DNA from: Candidatus Leptofilum proximum
GTDB taxonomy: Bacteria; Chloroflexota; Anaerolineae; Promineifilales; Promineifilaceae
Length of the DNA: 64,000 nucleotides
Direction of reading: 5' to 3'
Assembly (NCBI GenBank): GCA_016710325.1
Contig: JADJXK010000001.1
Location: forward strand, 1,488,001-1,552,000
The notes beneath the pieces were generated by a model. The model did not search any database. It was not told the origin of the DNA and was given only the letters and a program-made list of their open reading frames with translations. Of this stretch, positions 8,561-17,418 are shown piece by piece. Each line of letters starts with the position of its first letter. The first letter of the stretch is position 1. The translations under genes were made by a program, and so were the position numbers.

Positions 8561-8573
8561 TTGTGGGAGAACC

Positions 8574-9527
8574 ATGGAAGGAAGCAAACACGCGATTTTG
8601 ACCCAGGGCCTGACCAAACGGTACGCTGGCGATGTTCTGGCCCTGGCGGGGGTTGACCTGGCCGTGCCCGCCAACAGCATTTACGCCCTGTTGGGGCCAA
8701 ACGGGGCAGGCAAAACCACTACCCTCTCCATCCTCACCACATTGGCGAAACCAACCGCAGGTACGGCCGAAGTCGCCGGGTTTGATGTGGTGCGCCAGCC
8801 GGGCGAGGTGCGCCGCCGCATCGGCGTGACGTTTCAGGAGACGGTGCTGGATATGGATTTGACCGGGCGGCAAACGTTGTTGTATCACGGCCGTTTGTAC
8901 GGCCTGAGCAAAGCAGTGTGTGAGAAAAAAAGCCGCGACCTGCTGGCCCTGGTGGAGCTGGAAGTGGCCGCCGACCGGCGCGTGAATACCTACTCCGGCG
9001 GCATGAAGCGCCGCCTGGAGCTGGCCCGCGGCCTGATGACCGAGCCGGAAATCCTCTTCCTCGATGAGCCGACGCTGGGGCTGGACCCGCAAAACCGGGC
9101 GGGCATCTGGGCCTACATTCGCGATCTCAGGGCGGAGCGGGGCATGACGCTGCTGCTGACCACGCACTACATGGACGAGGCAGAGCAGCTGGCTGACCGG
9201 GTGGGCATTATTGACAACGGCCGTATCATCACCGAAGGCACACCGCAGCACCTGGTGGAGCAAATGGGTGCCGACGTGCTGCGCATTCATGGCCAGGGTG
9301 ATGAGCTGATGTTTTTGGATGCGGCACGGGAACGGCCGTTTGTCGAAAACGCCGTGCGGGCCAATGGGCTGATTCACATCGGGGTAGATTCGGGCAATAA
9401 GCGGCTGGTGGAAGTGGTGCAGCTGGCCGGGGACACCGGCTTTGTCATCGAGGATATCTCCGTAGCCAAACCCTCCCTTGGCGATGTGTTTCTACAGGTC
9501 ACTGGCCGCCAATTCCGTGATGAATAA
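8574..9527 (+). CDS. ABC transporter ATP-binding protein, DrrA-like
   Basis: A 317-aa ATPase of the ABC-2/daunorubicin-resistance group. Walker A GPNGAGKTT (41-49), Q-loop in VTFQET, signature YSGGMKRR (140-147), Walker B LFLDEPTLGLD (161-171) and the switch histidine in TTHYMDEAEQ are all intact. The C-terminal 80 residues form the extra domain typical of DrrA. GGGAGA lies just before the ATG. It powers export through the permease encoded 4 bp downstream. Substrate is unknown; the neighbouring methyltransferase and kinase suggest a drug-like compound (inference). Confidence 0.93.
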   Translation: MEGSKHAILTQGLTKRYAGDVLALAGVDLAVPANSIYALLGPNGAGKTTTLSILTTLAKPTAGTAEVAGFDVVRQPGEVRRRIGVTFQETVLDMDLTGRQTLLYHGRLYGLSKAVCEKKSRDLLALVELEVAADRRVNTYSGGMKRRLELARGLMTEPEILFLDEPTLGLDPQNRAGIWAYIRDLRAERGMTLLLTTHYMDEAEQLADRVGIIDNGRIITEGTPQHLVEQMGADVLRIHGQGDELMFLDAARERPFVENAVRANGLIHIGVDSGNKRLVEVVQLAGDTGFVIEDISVAKPSLGDVFLQVTGRQFRDE

Positions 9528-9531
9528 ATAA

Positions 9532-10311
9532 ATGAACGCTTCAATTACTCTCTGGCAAAAATATATGCAGAAATCTCTGGTGCACACCGAAGAGATTTTT
9601 GGCTTTCTCATCCAGCCGATCCTGTGGGTAGTGCTGTTTGGCGTGGGCATGCGCGGGCTGTTCAGCGAATTACTGCCCGGTGAAGGCGCCGATTACATTA
9701 CCTACATGCTGCCGGGCATCATTGCTCTCACGGCCATCGACGGGGCAATTGGCGGCGGGTCGACCTGGCTCAACGAGCGGCTGCGCGGTATTGTGAAGGA
9801 GTACCTGGTGGCGCCCATTCCGCGGCTGAGCATTCTCATGGGCAATGCCCTGGCCATCATCACCCGCTCGGTGCTGCAAGCCCTGCTGATTTTAGTCATC
9901 GGCGTCCTGATGGGGGCCAACCTCAGCGGCAATCCGCTGCACTGGCTGACGGGCTTTCTGCTGATTTTTGGTTACGGTCTGGGCTTTTCGGGCATCGCCC
10001 TGGCGCTGGCCTCGTCAACCCGCAGCATGGGCGCTTATCACAGCCTCATCTTTATCCTCAACCTGCCGATGCTCTTTTTGAGCAACGCCCTCTACCCGCT
10101 GTTTACCCTGCCTCGCTGGATGTTCATTGCGGCGCTGATGAATCCTACCACCTATATCATTTCCGGGATGCGCCAGTCGCTGCTTAAGTCTAATTCGCTC
10201 CTTGGAGAGACGGAATTTTTGCCCGTCTGGCTCTGCTTTGTGGTGATTTCCGTTTTTGCGGCGCTGGGTATGGGTCTGGCGCTGGCCGCTTTCCGGCGCA
10301 CGGTGAGGTAA
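9532..10311 (+). CDS. ABC-2 type permease, DrrB-like
   Basis: A 259-aa membrane protein with about six hydrophobic segments (e.g. ILWVVLFGVGM, VLQALLILVIGVLMG, LIFGYGLGFSGIALALA, VWLCFVVISVFAALG). It has the ABC-2 permease pattern, including the conserved region around LNERLRGIVKEYLVAPIPR that couples to the ATPase. It forms the membrane channel of the exporter with the preceding gene, from which it is separated by only 4 bp. Ends next to a repeat block that separates it from the convergent AhpD-like gene. Confidence 0.92.
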   Translation: MNASITLWQKYMQKSLVHTEEIFGFLIQPILWVVLFGVGMRGLFSELLPGEGADYITYMLPGIIALTAIDGAIGGGSTWLNERLRGIVKEYLVAPIPRLSILMGNALAIITRSVLQALLILVIGVLMGANLSGNPLHWLTGFLLIFGYGLGFSGIALALASSTRSMGAYHSLIFILNLPMLFLSNALYPLFTLPRWMFIAALMNPTTYIISGMRQSLLKSNSLLGETEFLPVWLCFVVISVFAALGMGLALAAFRRTVR

Positions 10312-10399
10312 TCGGTGATCAGTGATCGGTAATCGGTGATCAGTATCGGTAATTAGTAACCAGGTAATCGAGAAATTAAGTTACCCAATTACTCAATTA
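10310..10399. repeat. GTAATCGGT-type repeat block in a convergent gap
   Basis: Words TCGGTGATCAGTGATCGGT and AATCGGTGATCAG, followed by a second word series (AATTAAGTTACCCAATTACT with CAATTACCTAATTG) able to fold back. It occupies the whole gap between the permease and the AhpD-like gene and may serve as a two-way terminator. Confidence 0.75.
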
Positions 10400-10400
10400 C

Positions 10401-10886
10401 CTAATTGCCGCCAAAGTAGCCAAATGACACTTTATGAAGCAGCCAATCGGTAGAATTGCCCAGCAGGTTGCCCATGCGAATCAGGCGCAGCACCGTTTCG
10501 ATGGCGTCGGCGCGGGCGGGACCGTAGGTAGTTTTGAGCGATTGGCGGGTGATGGGGTCAGGACGGCCGTTGTGCTCGGCGTAGTGTTGGGCATAGAGTA
10601 GGGCGGGCAGCTCTTCCTCCGGGGCGTGGGCCAGATCCCCGGCCAGCAGCTCGCGAATTTCGTCATTGTCCAGCCCCACACGCTCACTTTCGTAGGTGTG
10701 GAAGGTGGCACAGTAGCGGCATTGGTTAACGGCCGTTACCGCCATCATCAATCGCTCGCGAAACTGCGGCGACACCAGCCCACTGCGCATGGCCTGCCGC
10801 ATCTGCGCCCGATGCCGCAGCGGCCAGATCAAATCGGCCATCATCTCGCCAAAATTGCCATAAATTCGTCGCTTAAATGCCTGCAT
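10401..10886 (-). CDS. Carboxymuconolactone decarboxylase/AhpD-like protein
   Basis: A 161-aa all-helical protein of the CMD/AhpD family. The redox pair and histidine are visible as CRYCATFH (Cys56, Cys59, His63), followed by the family helix LDNDEIRELLAGDL. The ATG at 10886 is chosen because GGAG lies 6 bp upstream; a TTG at 10910 has no site. AhpD-like proteins act in peroxide detoxification or as general disulfide reductases; the true substrate is not evident. No peroxiredoxin gene is adjacent. Convergent with the ABC exporter, so not part of that operon. Confidence 0.85.
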   Translation of the reverse strand: MQAFKRRIYGNFGEMMADLIWPLRHRAQMRQAMRSGLVSPQFRERLMMAVTAVNQCRYCATFHTYESERVGLDNDEIRELLAGDLAHAPEEELPALLYAQHYAEHNGRPDPITRQSLKTTYGPARADAIETVLRLIRMGNLLGNSTDWLLHKVSFGYFGGN

Positions 10887-11020
10887 GGTTTGCTCCAATC
10901 TGCGTGCCAACTACCTTGTTAGATGGTGCAAACAACGGAACGTTACATGTGTACAAACAAGTAGAAACGTAAAAAATCTGTTTGCGGTTAGAATACAAAG
11001 AACAAAATGGACAATCTATC

Positions 11021-11581
11021 ATGTGGCTAAACCGACAACGCTTGATTTTTGGGCTAGAAATAATTTTTTGTGTATTTCTGTTTGTTATAGCTTTTCGGCT
11101 TTTGACACCAAGCCGAAATTGGTTTGGTAATCCAAATTCTGAAAGGAAAATTTTGGAATGTTCTTTACCAGATCGCGAGGCTGTTGTACGTCTCTATCAT
11201 GGTTATCACAGTTCGATAACTGGAAGAGACTGGACTTCTGTTACTTATCAGCCCAATCAGAAGCAGCCTGAAAAGCAGTTTTTTTACAGTTATGGTACCC
11301 CTTTTATTTCTGAGGTGTTTTGCAAGGAGGATTCCGTCTCTATAGGATTTGGACCTAAATTTACGATAGCATATGAGTTCTCTATCTTAGAAATCGAAAC
11401 TCAGTTGACTCGCAGGCCAGAGGGACTGCGTTATGGAGAGAGCGAGGTTGCTACGATACAACCCTTGAGATTGCTCAAAATTTACTTGGCCCTTGCTCTT
11501 TTTGTTGCAGGGGCTGGCATTCTGATTCTCTCGATAGTCAGAATTTTTGGTATGGCTAGGGGCTTATTTAGTAAGGGCTGA
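11021..11581 (+). CDS. Unknown two-pass membrane protein
   Basis: A 186-aa protein without a recognised domain. It has one membrane segment near the N-terminus (LIFGLEIIFCVFLFVIAFRL, about 7-26) and another near the C-terminus (IYLALALFVAGAGILILSIV, about 153-172), with about 125 residues between them, including an isolated Cys in LECSLPDREAVV and FCKEDS. The DNA is clearly more AT-rich than the neighbours and holds no HIP palindrome, which hints at recent acquisition. The ATG at 11021 is preferred over an upstream TTG. Function not predictable. Confidence 0.65.
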   Translation: MWLNRQRLIFGLEIIFCVFLFVIAFRLLTPSRNWFGNPNSERKILECSLPDREAVVRLYHGYHSSITGRDWTSVTYQPNQKQPEKQFFYSYGTPFISEVFCKEDSVSIGFGPKFTIAYEFSILEIETQLTRRPEGLRYGESEVATIQPLRLLKIYLALALFVAGAGILILSIVRIFGMARGLFSKG

Positions 11582-11717
11582 CAGATAAAGTGTTTTTATT
11601 AACGACAACAACGAATTTAACTAACAAACGAATTTTATAATAGTCATTATTCGCTACTTCAGAAATCCGTTATTGTTTTCCTAGAGAAGTTCGTTAGTCA
11701 ATCTCAGGAGATAACTT

Positions 11718-12215
11718 GTGAAAACATTGCTCATTTTGCGTCACGCTAAATCGGATTGGGGGAACAGCCATTTGCAGGACCATGACCGGCCGCTGAACGA
11801 CCGGGGCCGGTACGATGCACCGCGTATGGGGGCGTGGCTTAAGCAGCAAGACATGGTGCCGGAGCTGATCATCAGCTCTACGGCCGAACGGGCGTGGACC
11901 ACGGCCGAATTAGTCGCCCTGGCCTGTGACTTTGCCGGTGAACTGCGCACGACGCGGGATTTTTACCTGGCCGGTCCGCCAGAGTACATCGAAGTGCTGA
12001 ACGAGTTAGCCGACAGCTTCGAACGGGTGATGATCGTGGGGCACAATCCGGGCATGGAAGAGCTGGTGGCGCTGCTCACGGAGCAGGAACGGCCGTTTAC
12101 CACGGCCAACGTCGCGGTAGTGGAACTGCCGATAGATTCGTGGGGGGAACTGTCGATCTTTACGGACGGCCGTTTGCGGCACCACTGGCAGCCGAGGGAT
12201 TTACCAGATCGGTGA
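11718..12215 (+). CDS. SixA-like histidine phosphatase
   Basis: A 165-aa member of the histidine phosphatase (phosphoglycerate mutase-like) superfamily. The catalytic LRHAKS holds Arg8 and His9; the second histidine is His109 in VGHNPGMEE. Length, the KSDW after the motif and the ISSTAERAWTTAE segment match the SixA subgroup, which removes phosphate from phosphohistidine on proteins. GTG start with CAGGAG 7 bp upstream. It is a single-gene unit: AT-rich 136-bp leader on the left, repeat block and convergent gene on the right. Confidence 0.9.
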   Translation: MKTLLILRHAKSDWGNSHLQDHDRPLNDRGRYDAPRMGAWLKQQDMVPELIISSTAERAWTTAELVALACDFAGELRTTRDFYLAGPPEYIEVLNELADSFERVMIVGHNPGMEELVALLTEQERPFTTANVAVVELPIDSWGELSIFTDGRLRHHWQPRDLPDR

Positions 12216-12293
12216 ACGGTGGTCGGTAAGCGGTGAACGGTAAGCGGTTACTTATCTGATTACCGATAACGGATAACGGATAACCGATTACCG
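12213..12293. repeat. GTAATCGGT-type inverted repeat in a convergent gap
   Basis: Words GGTGAACGGTGGTCGGTAAG on the left and GATTACCGATAACGGATAA on the right form an imperfect fold-back that fills the gap between the SixA gene and the convergent 1682-aa gene. A two-way terminator role is plausible from position. Confidence 0.8.
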
Positions 12294-15200
12294 TCAACTG
12301 CGTCGCGCAGGAAGTTTGGGTTTCCCGGCAACGGCCGTCCCGTTCTGCGCCGCGGCGTGCAGCTTGCTGACGCTCTTGTGCTGCGCCGTCCACAGGCCGA
12401 CCAGGCCAATTTTGAGCTCGTAGAGAGTGTTGGCCCCGTCGGTCACCTCGCGCATGATTTCCCGTTCCACCAGCATGTTTAATGCGGCCGTAATTTCCGT
12501 TGGCGCCAGCTGGATGCCAAACGGTTCCAGGAATTCCATGATGTCTTCCGGGTGGAACGCCGTTTCGTCGTGGGTCATGTGGGCTACGGCCGTTAACACC
12601 ACCCGCTCCGCATGGGACGAGCGCTGCCACAGGTAGGCAAAATGCACTTCGCCCAGGCTTAACATCTCGTCCAGCGTGGCGTTTACGTCGGAAATGGTGA
12701 CGTAGCCGGTGCGCTCGGCGTTGGCCCGCTTCACCAGGGCGTAACACACCAGCTGCACAAAATACGGGTGCCCGGCCGTCACGCGCAAAATCTTGTCGAT
12801 GGCCAGGTCGTCGTAAATCAGGTCCGGGGCGACGGGTTCAGTGATGAGGCGAACGGCCGCTTCCTCCGGCAGGTAGGTGATGCGCTCGTACAGGGCAATG
12901 TTAAACAGCACCGACCAGTAATCGGCGCTCATCTCCTCCAGGCGGCGCGTGCCGACAAAGATAAAGCTCAACCCCTCGCTGTGCTGCATCAGGTGGCGCA
13001 TAAAGCTGAAAAACGTCGGCGGCAAGATGCCGTCTTCCACCAGGTTCTCAAAGGCTTCAAACTCATCAAACACCAGCAGGAGCGTGGTGCCCGCGGGCAG
13101 CAGGGCCTTCACGGCGGGGATGAAGCGGCGCTGGAACTCGCCCGTGGGGTCGGCTTGCCACACTTCTGGCGGCGGCACTGCGATGTCGATGTCGCGCAGG
13201 CTCAGGGCATCGGAGATGAGCCAGGCCATGTCGTGGAACAGCGCGCCCATGCCGGGGCTGACGCCCAGCGACTGGCAGTCGATGTACACCGGCAGTAAAT
13301 CGTCTGGCAGGTGTTGGCCCAGGCGCAGCAGGGTGGAGGTTTTGCCGGTGCGCCGCTGGCCGATGAGGATGAGCACGTTGCGCTGGGACCAGCCGCCGGC
13401 GTTGTCGGCGATAAAGCTGAAGAGCTGCTCACGGCCGTAAAAGAGGCGGCTGTTGCTGCGCAGCGGCGTGCCCGGAAGGTAAGGGTTGAAGATGGGTTTA
13501 AAGTCGCGCGTGGGCAGCAGCAAACTGACCATGTCGCCAAAGGCCACCTGGCGGTTGCGCTGGGTGCGGTCGTCGTAGGTGACGGTGATGCCCAGGCGGA
13601 AGCGGTCGGTGACCTGCGGCTCCAGCTGGAAGGTAACGGCACGGTTGCGCCCCGGCGGCAGCAGGGGAATGTGCTGCGGTTCGCTTTTCACTACGTAGCC
13701 CGGATCGTCATCTAACAGGGCAATGATGTTTTCGGCGGGAGAACGGCCGTTATTCTGCAAAACCAGCGTCACTTCCGTCTGTTCACTGGGCACAATGCGC
13801 CGGGTTTTCAGCTGCACCACCACGTTGGCCTGGCCGCGCAGCTCCTCGTTGGCGGCGCTCACCAGCCCAGACCAGCGCCGCACGATGGCTTCCACGAGCG
13901 TCTTCTCTACGCGCACCGAAAATTCGGGCAGCGTTTCTTGCAGACCCGTCAGCAGGTGTGTGGCTTCGTTCAGGTACACCAGCCGGTCATCGGGCAAATC
14001 GACCCGCTCGCTGTCGCGCAGGTTGGTCACGATGGGCAGCAGGGCGTCCAGCACCGGGGACCAGAGATCTTTGCGCTCCAGGAATTCCAGCAGGTGCACC
14101 AGCTGCGGGCGCAGCAGGGTCACCTCGGTGATAGTAGGGGCTTCCAGCAGCGCCTGGCCCGTTTCGAAGATTTTCTGCCAGCGTTCCAGCTGCTGCCAGG
14201 CTGCTGCCTGGTTTTTGGCATCCTTCAACGCCCCGTTGATGATGGGCAGCCCCACGTGCGGCCGGTCGGCCAGCAAAAAGAGGCCGTCGGCCAGGCTGCT
14301 CACCAGCGAATCACCCTGCTGGCGCGCCTGGCTGGCCAGGTAAATCAGGAAGTCCGGGGAGGCGTTGGTGAAGCTGTAGCGTTTTTCCAGCAGGACCAGA
14401 GTCAGTTCTGGCTGGAGTTTGAGCTGGCGGTAAAAGCGGCGCGCCCGGGAGGCGGGCAGCTGTGTCTGGCGCACCAGCAAAAACGTCCCGGCGACAATCA
14501 ACAGGCCAATGACGGAAAGCGAGGTGGCGCTGAGGCGCAGCAGTCCGCTATCCTGCGGGGTAATCGTACGCGCCTGGGGCATCAACGTGCCCTCGTAGGC
14601 GCCGTCGTCGTAGTGAAAGCGGTAGAGCACGGTGTTGGCCGTGGCCGGGGGACTGGGAACGGACCAGATACGGCGTTCGTTGCCGTTCGGGATGATTTCG
14701 GTGCCCTGGCTTTCCCAACGGCCGTTTGCCGGGTTAAAGATCTCCAGCCGCAGCCTCACCTCATCTCCCTCCACGTCGGTGACGGAAACGCTGAAGTTGT
14801 ACTCTCCCTCCACCTGCGGATTGGTGAGCAGGGGCGGGCGGTTTTCCTTGGTGCGGAACAGCTGGATGACGCCGTTTTCGGTCACGGCAATCAGGTCGGC
14901 GTTTTGCCGGTCGTCGCGCCGCAAAACGGTGAGGGCAAACACCCCGCTGGAGAGCGGAATTTCGTCAATGTATTCGGTCTGGTAGGAATAGAGTCTGATA
15001 CGCCCTTCGCTTCCTTCGCTGTTACCCACCACAATTTCCGGCAAAACGTCACCTGTCAGGTCGCCCCAGTACAGGCTGGTGACGTTGTTCAGCCCAATCA
15101 ACCACCACAGCGCTCTGGGAACACTGTCCTCCACACGCAGGCGAATCAATTCCGCCTCGTCGGTAGCCACCAGGAAGGCTTCGGCCGTACTTTCTTCAAA

Positions 15201-17342
15201 CGCTTCTTCGATGACATCATCGGCGCGGATGCTGGTGATGGGGGTGCCTTGCAGCGTAACGGGCCAGTCGGGCATCTGGATGCCGCGCCAGGTGAGGCCG
15301 CTGGCCTGATTCTCGGTGAGGACCAGCAGGCGCGTGGCCAGTTCCAGACCCGGCTGCGCCAGGGCAAAAACATCGTGGATCGGGGTGGGGTACGTGGCCA
15401 GGATGCTCGGCGAGAAGACCGTGCGCATTTGGACGGCAAAGAGGCGGTTGCCTGAAGCGGCCACGAGCACCGGCTGATCGGTTTCCAAACTATCGATGAG
15501 TAAAAGCCGGGTGACTGGCTGACCGAGCCCGCCATCTGGTTCCAGGCTGCGGTGCCACAGCTCGGTTTGGTTGGTGGTGAAGGCGTAGATTTCCCCCGTG
15601 CGTGTGCCGACGATGATTTCCGGGTCGCCGCGATCGTTGATGTCTTGCACCAGCAGGCTGGTGATATTGGCCTCAAGCGGCCGTTCCCACAGCTGCTCGC
15701 CATCTACATCACGGACGTCAATCCAGCCCTGCTGCCGCTCCTGGTTGCCTGGCCCGATGGTGGCGCTGTTGCGAATGACGACAATTTGCTTGGCGCCGTT
15801 TTCCGTTTCCAGCTGGGCCAGGTGGGTGATATTGCCACCGGGGGAGACGAGCCAATCGACGCTGTTTTGCTGGTTGAGGTAGTGGAGACGGCCGTCTTGA
15901 GCCCCCACCACCAATTCGTCTTCACCGTCGTTGTTAAAATCAACCACCAAAATGGCGCCCGGTTCTGAATCCAGTGAATAGCTCCATTCTGGGGCAATTT
16001 CGCTGGTGCCCACACCGAGCCCCACCAATTCTACCCTGGCAAAGCGGGCCAGGAGCAGTTCGTAACGGCCGTCTTTGTTGATGTCTAGCAGGCTGGTCAG
16101 CCCATTGGCGTCTACCCGCTCGTAGGCGGTGAGCAGGCGGTTGGTGGGTCCCAGCAGCAGCACGTCGCTGGCCGCGTTGGAGCCTTCCACCGGGCCTAAA
16201 ATGGCGGCCAGCAGCGGTTCATTTTCGTCGCTGGTGGGCGGCGCCGTGGTGAGCGCCACAATGGGGCGGTTGGCATCGGGAACCATGCGGCGGGTCCACA
16301 GGCGGCTGCCGTTCGCCCGGTAGGCCACCACGACGCCCACTTCAGTGCCTGCCAGCAGCAGCGGCTCGCCGCGAAACTCCGCGGCGGTGAGGGCGGTGAT
16401 GGGCTTGTTCAGCGTGCGCGGCCACCAGACGCGCTGCCGCGTATAGTCGATGAGGTGAATCTGCCCGCCTTCTGAACCGACCGCCAGGTACAGTTCGCCG
16501 TCTGGCCCAAAGGGCACCACGGTGATGGCGGAAATCACGTCGGAAATGGGCTGGGGCTGCTCCCAAATGTCTTCCTGGCTGCCGTTGATGAGCCGAAGCT
16601 GGCTAAAGCGCAGGGCGGGGTTGAAAAAACCCAGGGCTACTTCTTCCAGGCCGTCACCGTTGAGATCGGCGATTTGCATCATGACCTGGGTGTTTTGCAG
16701 CGGGGTACTGTTTTTGGTATCTGACCAGATCACGTTGCCATTGGCGTCGAACAGCTGGAGCTGGCCGTTGCTGTAGAGGACGAGGAGCTCGTTACGGCCG
16801 TCACCATCGTGGTCAAACGGTTCAATCTGGCGGACGGCAACGTTGTATTGAGCCAGCCATTCTTGCCCAACAGTGCTGCTGCTGAAGGCCAGCAGCGGCT
16901 GGGGTGGGGAGATGGGCGTCAGCTCAACCGACCACAGCGGCGTGCCGCTGGTGCTCAGCATGGTGAGCTGGCGGTTGGAAACCAGGACAATTTCTTCCTG
17001 GGGGCCTTCATCGATGTTGAGGACGTTGATGGCCTGGATGATGTCCCCGGCGGGGAAGCTCCACTGCAGGGCGCCCATGGAGCTGAGCAGATCAACACGG
17101 CCGTTTTCCGCCGCAATCACAAACTCATCCACGCCATCCCGGTTTACATCGTGGGTGATAACGTGGCTAATGCGCCGTGAGGCAGAGTGACCCCAGTAGG
17201 CCTGGGTCTGGTCTTGCGCCTGGGCGGGTTGGGGCGTAGTGGGCAGGAGAAGAAACAGGGTAAGGAGTAACACAAGAAGAGGCAGCCGACGGAAACGGCC
17301 GTTTTGCAGTAAGCCAGCCAGTTGTGCATTGCCCCGTGTCAT
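12294..17342 (-). CDS. Giant membrane sensor: outside beta-propeller, inside ATPase
   Basis: A 1682-aa protein. It begins with a signal sequence (LPLLVLLLTLFLLLP, cut after QPAQAQ). Residues about 45-850 are repeats of the FG-GAP/PQQ type (DVNRDGVDEFVIA, DLNGDGLEEVALG, DFNNDGEDELVVG) with Ca-binding DxNxDG loops, i.e. one or two beta-propellers. An Ig-like domain follows (about 855-930), then one membrane segment (938-958). Inside the cell come a helical part, a CARDB-like beta domain (about 1171-1255) and an AAA/STAND ATPase: FYGRE, Walker A GQRRTGKTS (Lys1334), Walker B LLLVFDEFEAF (Asp1426), ending in a winged-helix-like segment. GGAA precedes the ATG. It follows an ATPase with the same NPF..G..R...FY.RE entry motif, so the two probably act together: ligand sensing outside, ATP-dependent signalling inside (inference). 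Confidence 0.85.
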   Translation of the reverse strand: MTRGNAQLAGLLQNGRFRRLPLLVLLLTLFLLLPTTPQPAQAQDQTQAYWGHSASRRISHVITHDVNRDGVDEFVIAAENGRVDLLSSMGALQWSFPAGDIIQAINVLNIDEGPQEEIVLVSNRQLTMLSTSGTPLWSVELTPISPPQPLLAFSSSTVGQEWLAQYNVAVRQIEPFDHDGDGRNELLVLYSNGQLQLFDANGNVIWSDTKNSTPLQNTQVMMQIADLNGDGLEEVALGFFNPALRFSQLRLINGSQEDIWEQPQPISDVISAITVVPFGPDGELYLAVGSEGGQIHLIDYTRQRVWWPRTLNKPITALTAAEFRGEPLLLAGTEVGVVVAYRANGSRLWTRRMVPDANRPIVALTTAPPTSDENEPLLAAILGPVEGSNAASDVLLLGPTNRLLTAYERVDANGLTSLLDINKDGRYELLLARFARVELVGLGVGTSEIAPEWSYSLDSEPGAILVVDFNNDGEDELVVGAQDGRLHYLNQQNSVDWLVSPGGNITHLAQLETENGAKQIVVIRNSATIGPGNQERQQGWIDVRDVDGEQLWERPLEANITSLLVQDINDRGDPEIIVGTRTGEIYAFTTNQTELWHRSLEPDGGLGQPVTRLLLIDSLETDQPVLVAASGNRLFAVQMRTVFSPSILATYPTPIHDVFALAQPGLELATRLLVLTENQASGLTWRGIQMPDWPVTLQGTPITSIRADDVIEEAFEESTAEAFLVATDEAELIRLRVEDSVPRALWWLIGLNNVTSLYWGDLTGDVLPEIVVGNSEGSEGRIRLYSYQTEYIDEIPLSSGVFALTVLRRDDRQNADLIAVTENGVIQLFRTKENRPPLLTNPQVEGEYNFSVSVTDVEGDEVRLRLEIFNPANGRWESQGTEIIPNGNERRIWSVPSPPATANTVLYRFHYDDGAYEGTLMPQARTITPQDSGLLRLSATSLSVIGLLIVAGTFLLVRQTQLPASRARRFYRQLKLQPELTLVLLEKRYSFTNASPDFLIYLASQARQQGDSLVSSLADGLFLLADRPHVGLPIINGALKDAKNQAAAWQQLERWQKIFETGQALLEAPTITEVTLLRPQLVHLLEFLERKDLWSPVLDALLPIVTNLRDSERVDLPDDRLVYLNEATHLLTGLQETLPEFSVRVEKTLVEAIVRRWSGLVSAANEELRGQANVVVQLKTRRIVPSEQTEVTLVLQNNGRSPAENIIALLDDDPGYVVKSEPQHIPLLPPGRNRAVTFQLEPQVTDRFRLGITVTYDDRTQRNRQVAFGDMVSLLLPTRDFKPIFNPYLPGTPLRSNSRLFYGREQLFSFIADNAGGWSQRNVLILIGQRRTGKTSTLLRLGQHLPDDLLPVYIDCQSLGVSPGMGALFHDMAWLISDALSLRDIDIAVPPPEVWQADPTGEFQRRFIPAVKALLPAGTTLLLVFDEFEAFENLVEDGILPPTFFSFMRHLMQHSEGLSFIFVGTRRLEEMSADYWSVLFNIALYERITYLPEEAAVRLITEPVAPDLIYDDLAIDKILRVTAGHPYFVQLVCYALVKRANAERTGYVTISDVNATLDEMLSLGEVHFAYLWQRSSHAERVVLTAVAHMTHDETAFHPEDIMEFLEPFGIQLAPTEITAALNMLVEREIMREVTDGANTLYELKIGLVGLWTAQHKSVSKLHAAAQNGTAVAGKPKLPARRS

Positions 17343-17352
17343 ATTTTAAGTT

Positions 17353-17418
17353 CCGGTGAACGGTAATCGGTGAACGGTAATCGGTAAATCCGATAACCGA
17401 TTACGGATTACCGATTAC
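17353..17418. repeat. GTAATCGGT-type inverted repeat inside an operon
   Basis: CGGTGAACGGTAATCGGTGA on the left and CCGATAACCGATTACGGATT on the right fill the gap between the two ATPase genes, which are transcribed in the same direction. It touches the last codons of the upstream gene. Confidence 0.8.

Noticed and set aside
13938..15455. Plus-strand open frame of 505 codons opposite the propeller ATPase
   Set aside because: Antisense shadow in high-GC DNA; Gln/Val-rich without domains, while the minus strand has clear propeller and ATPase motifs.
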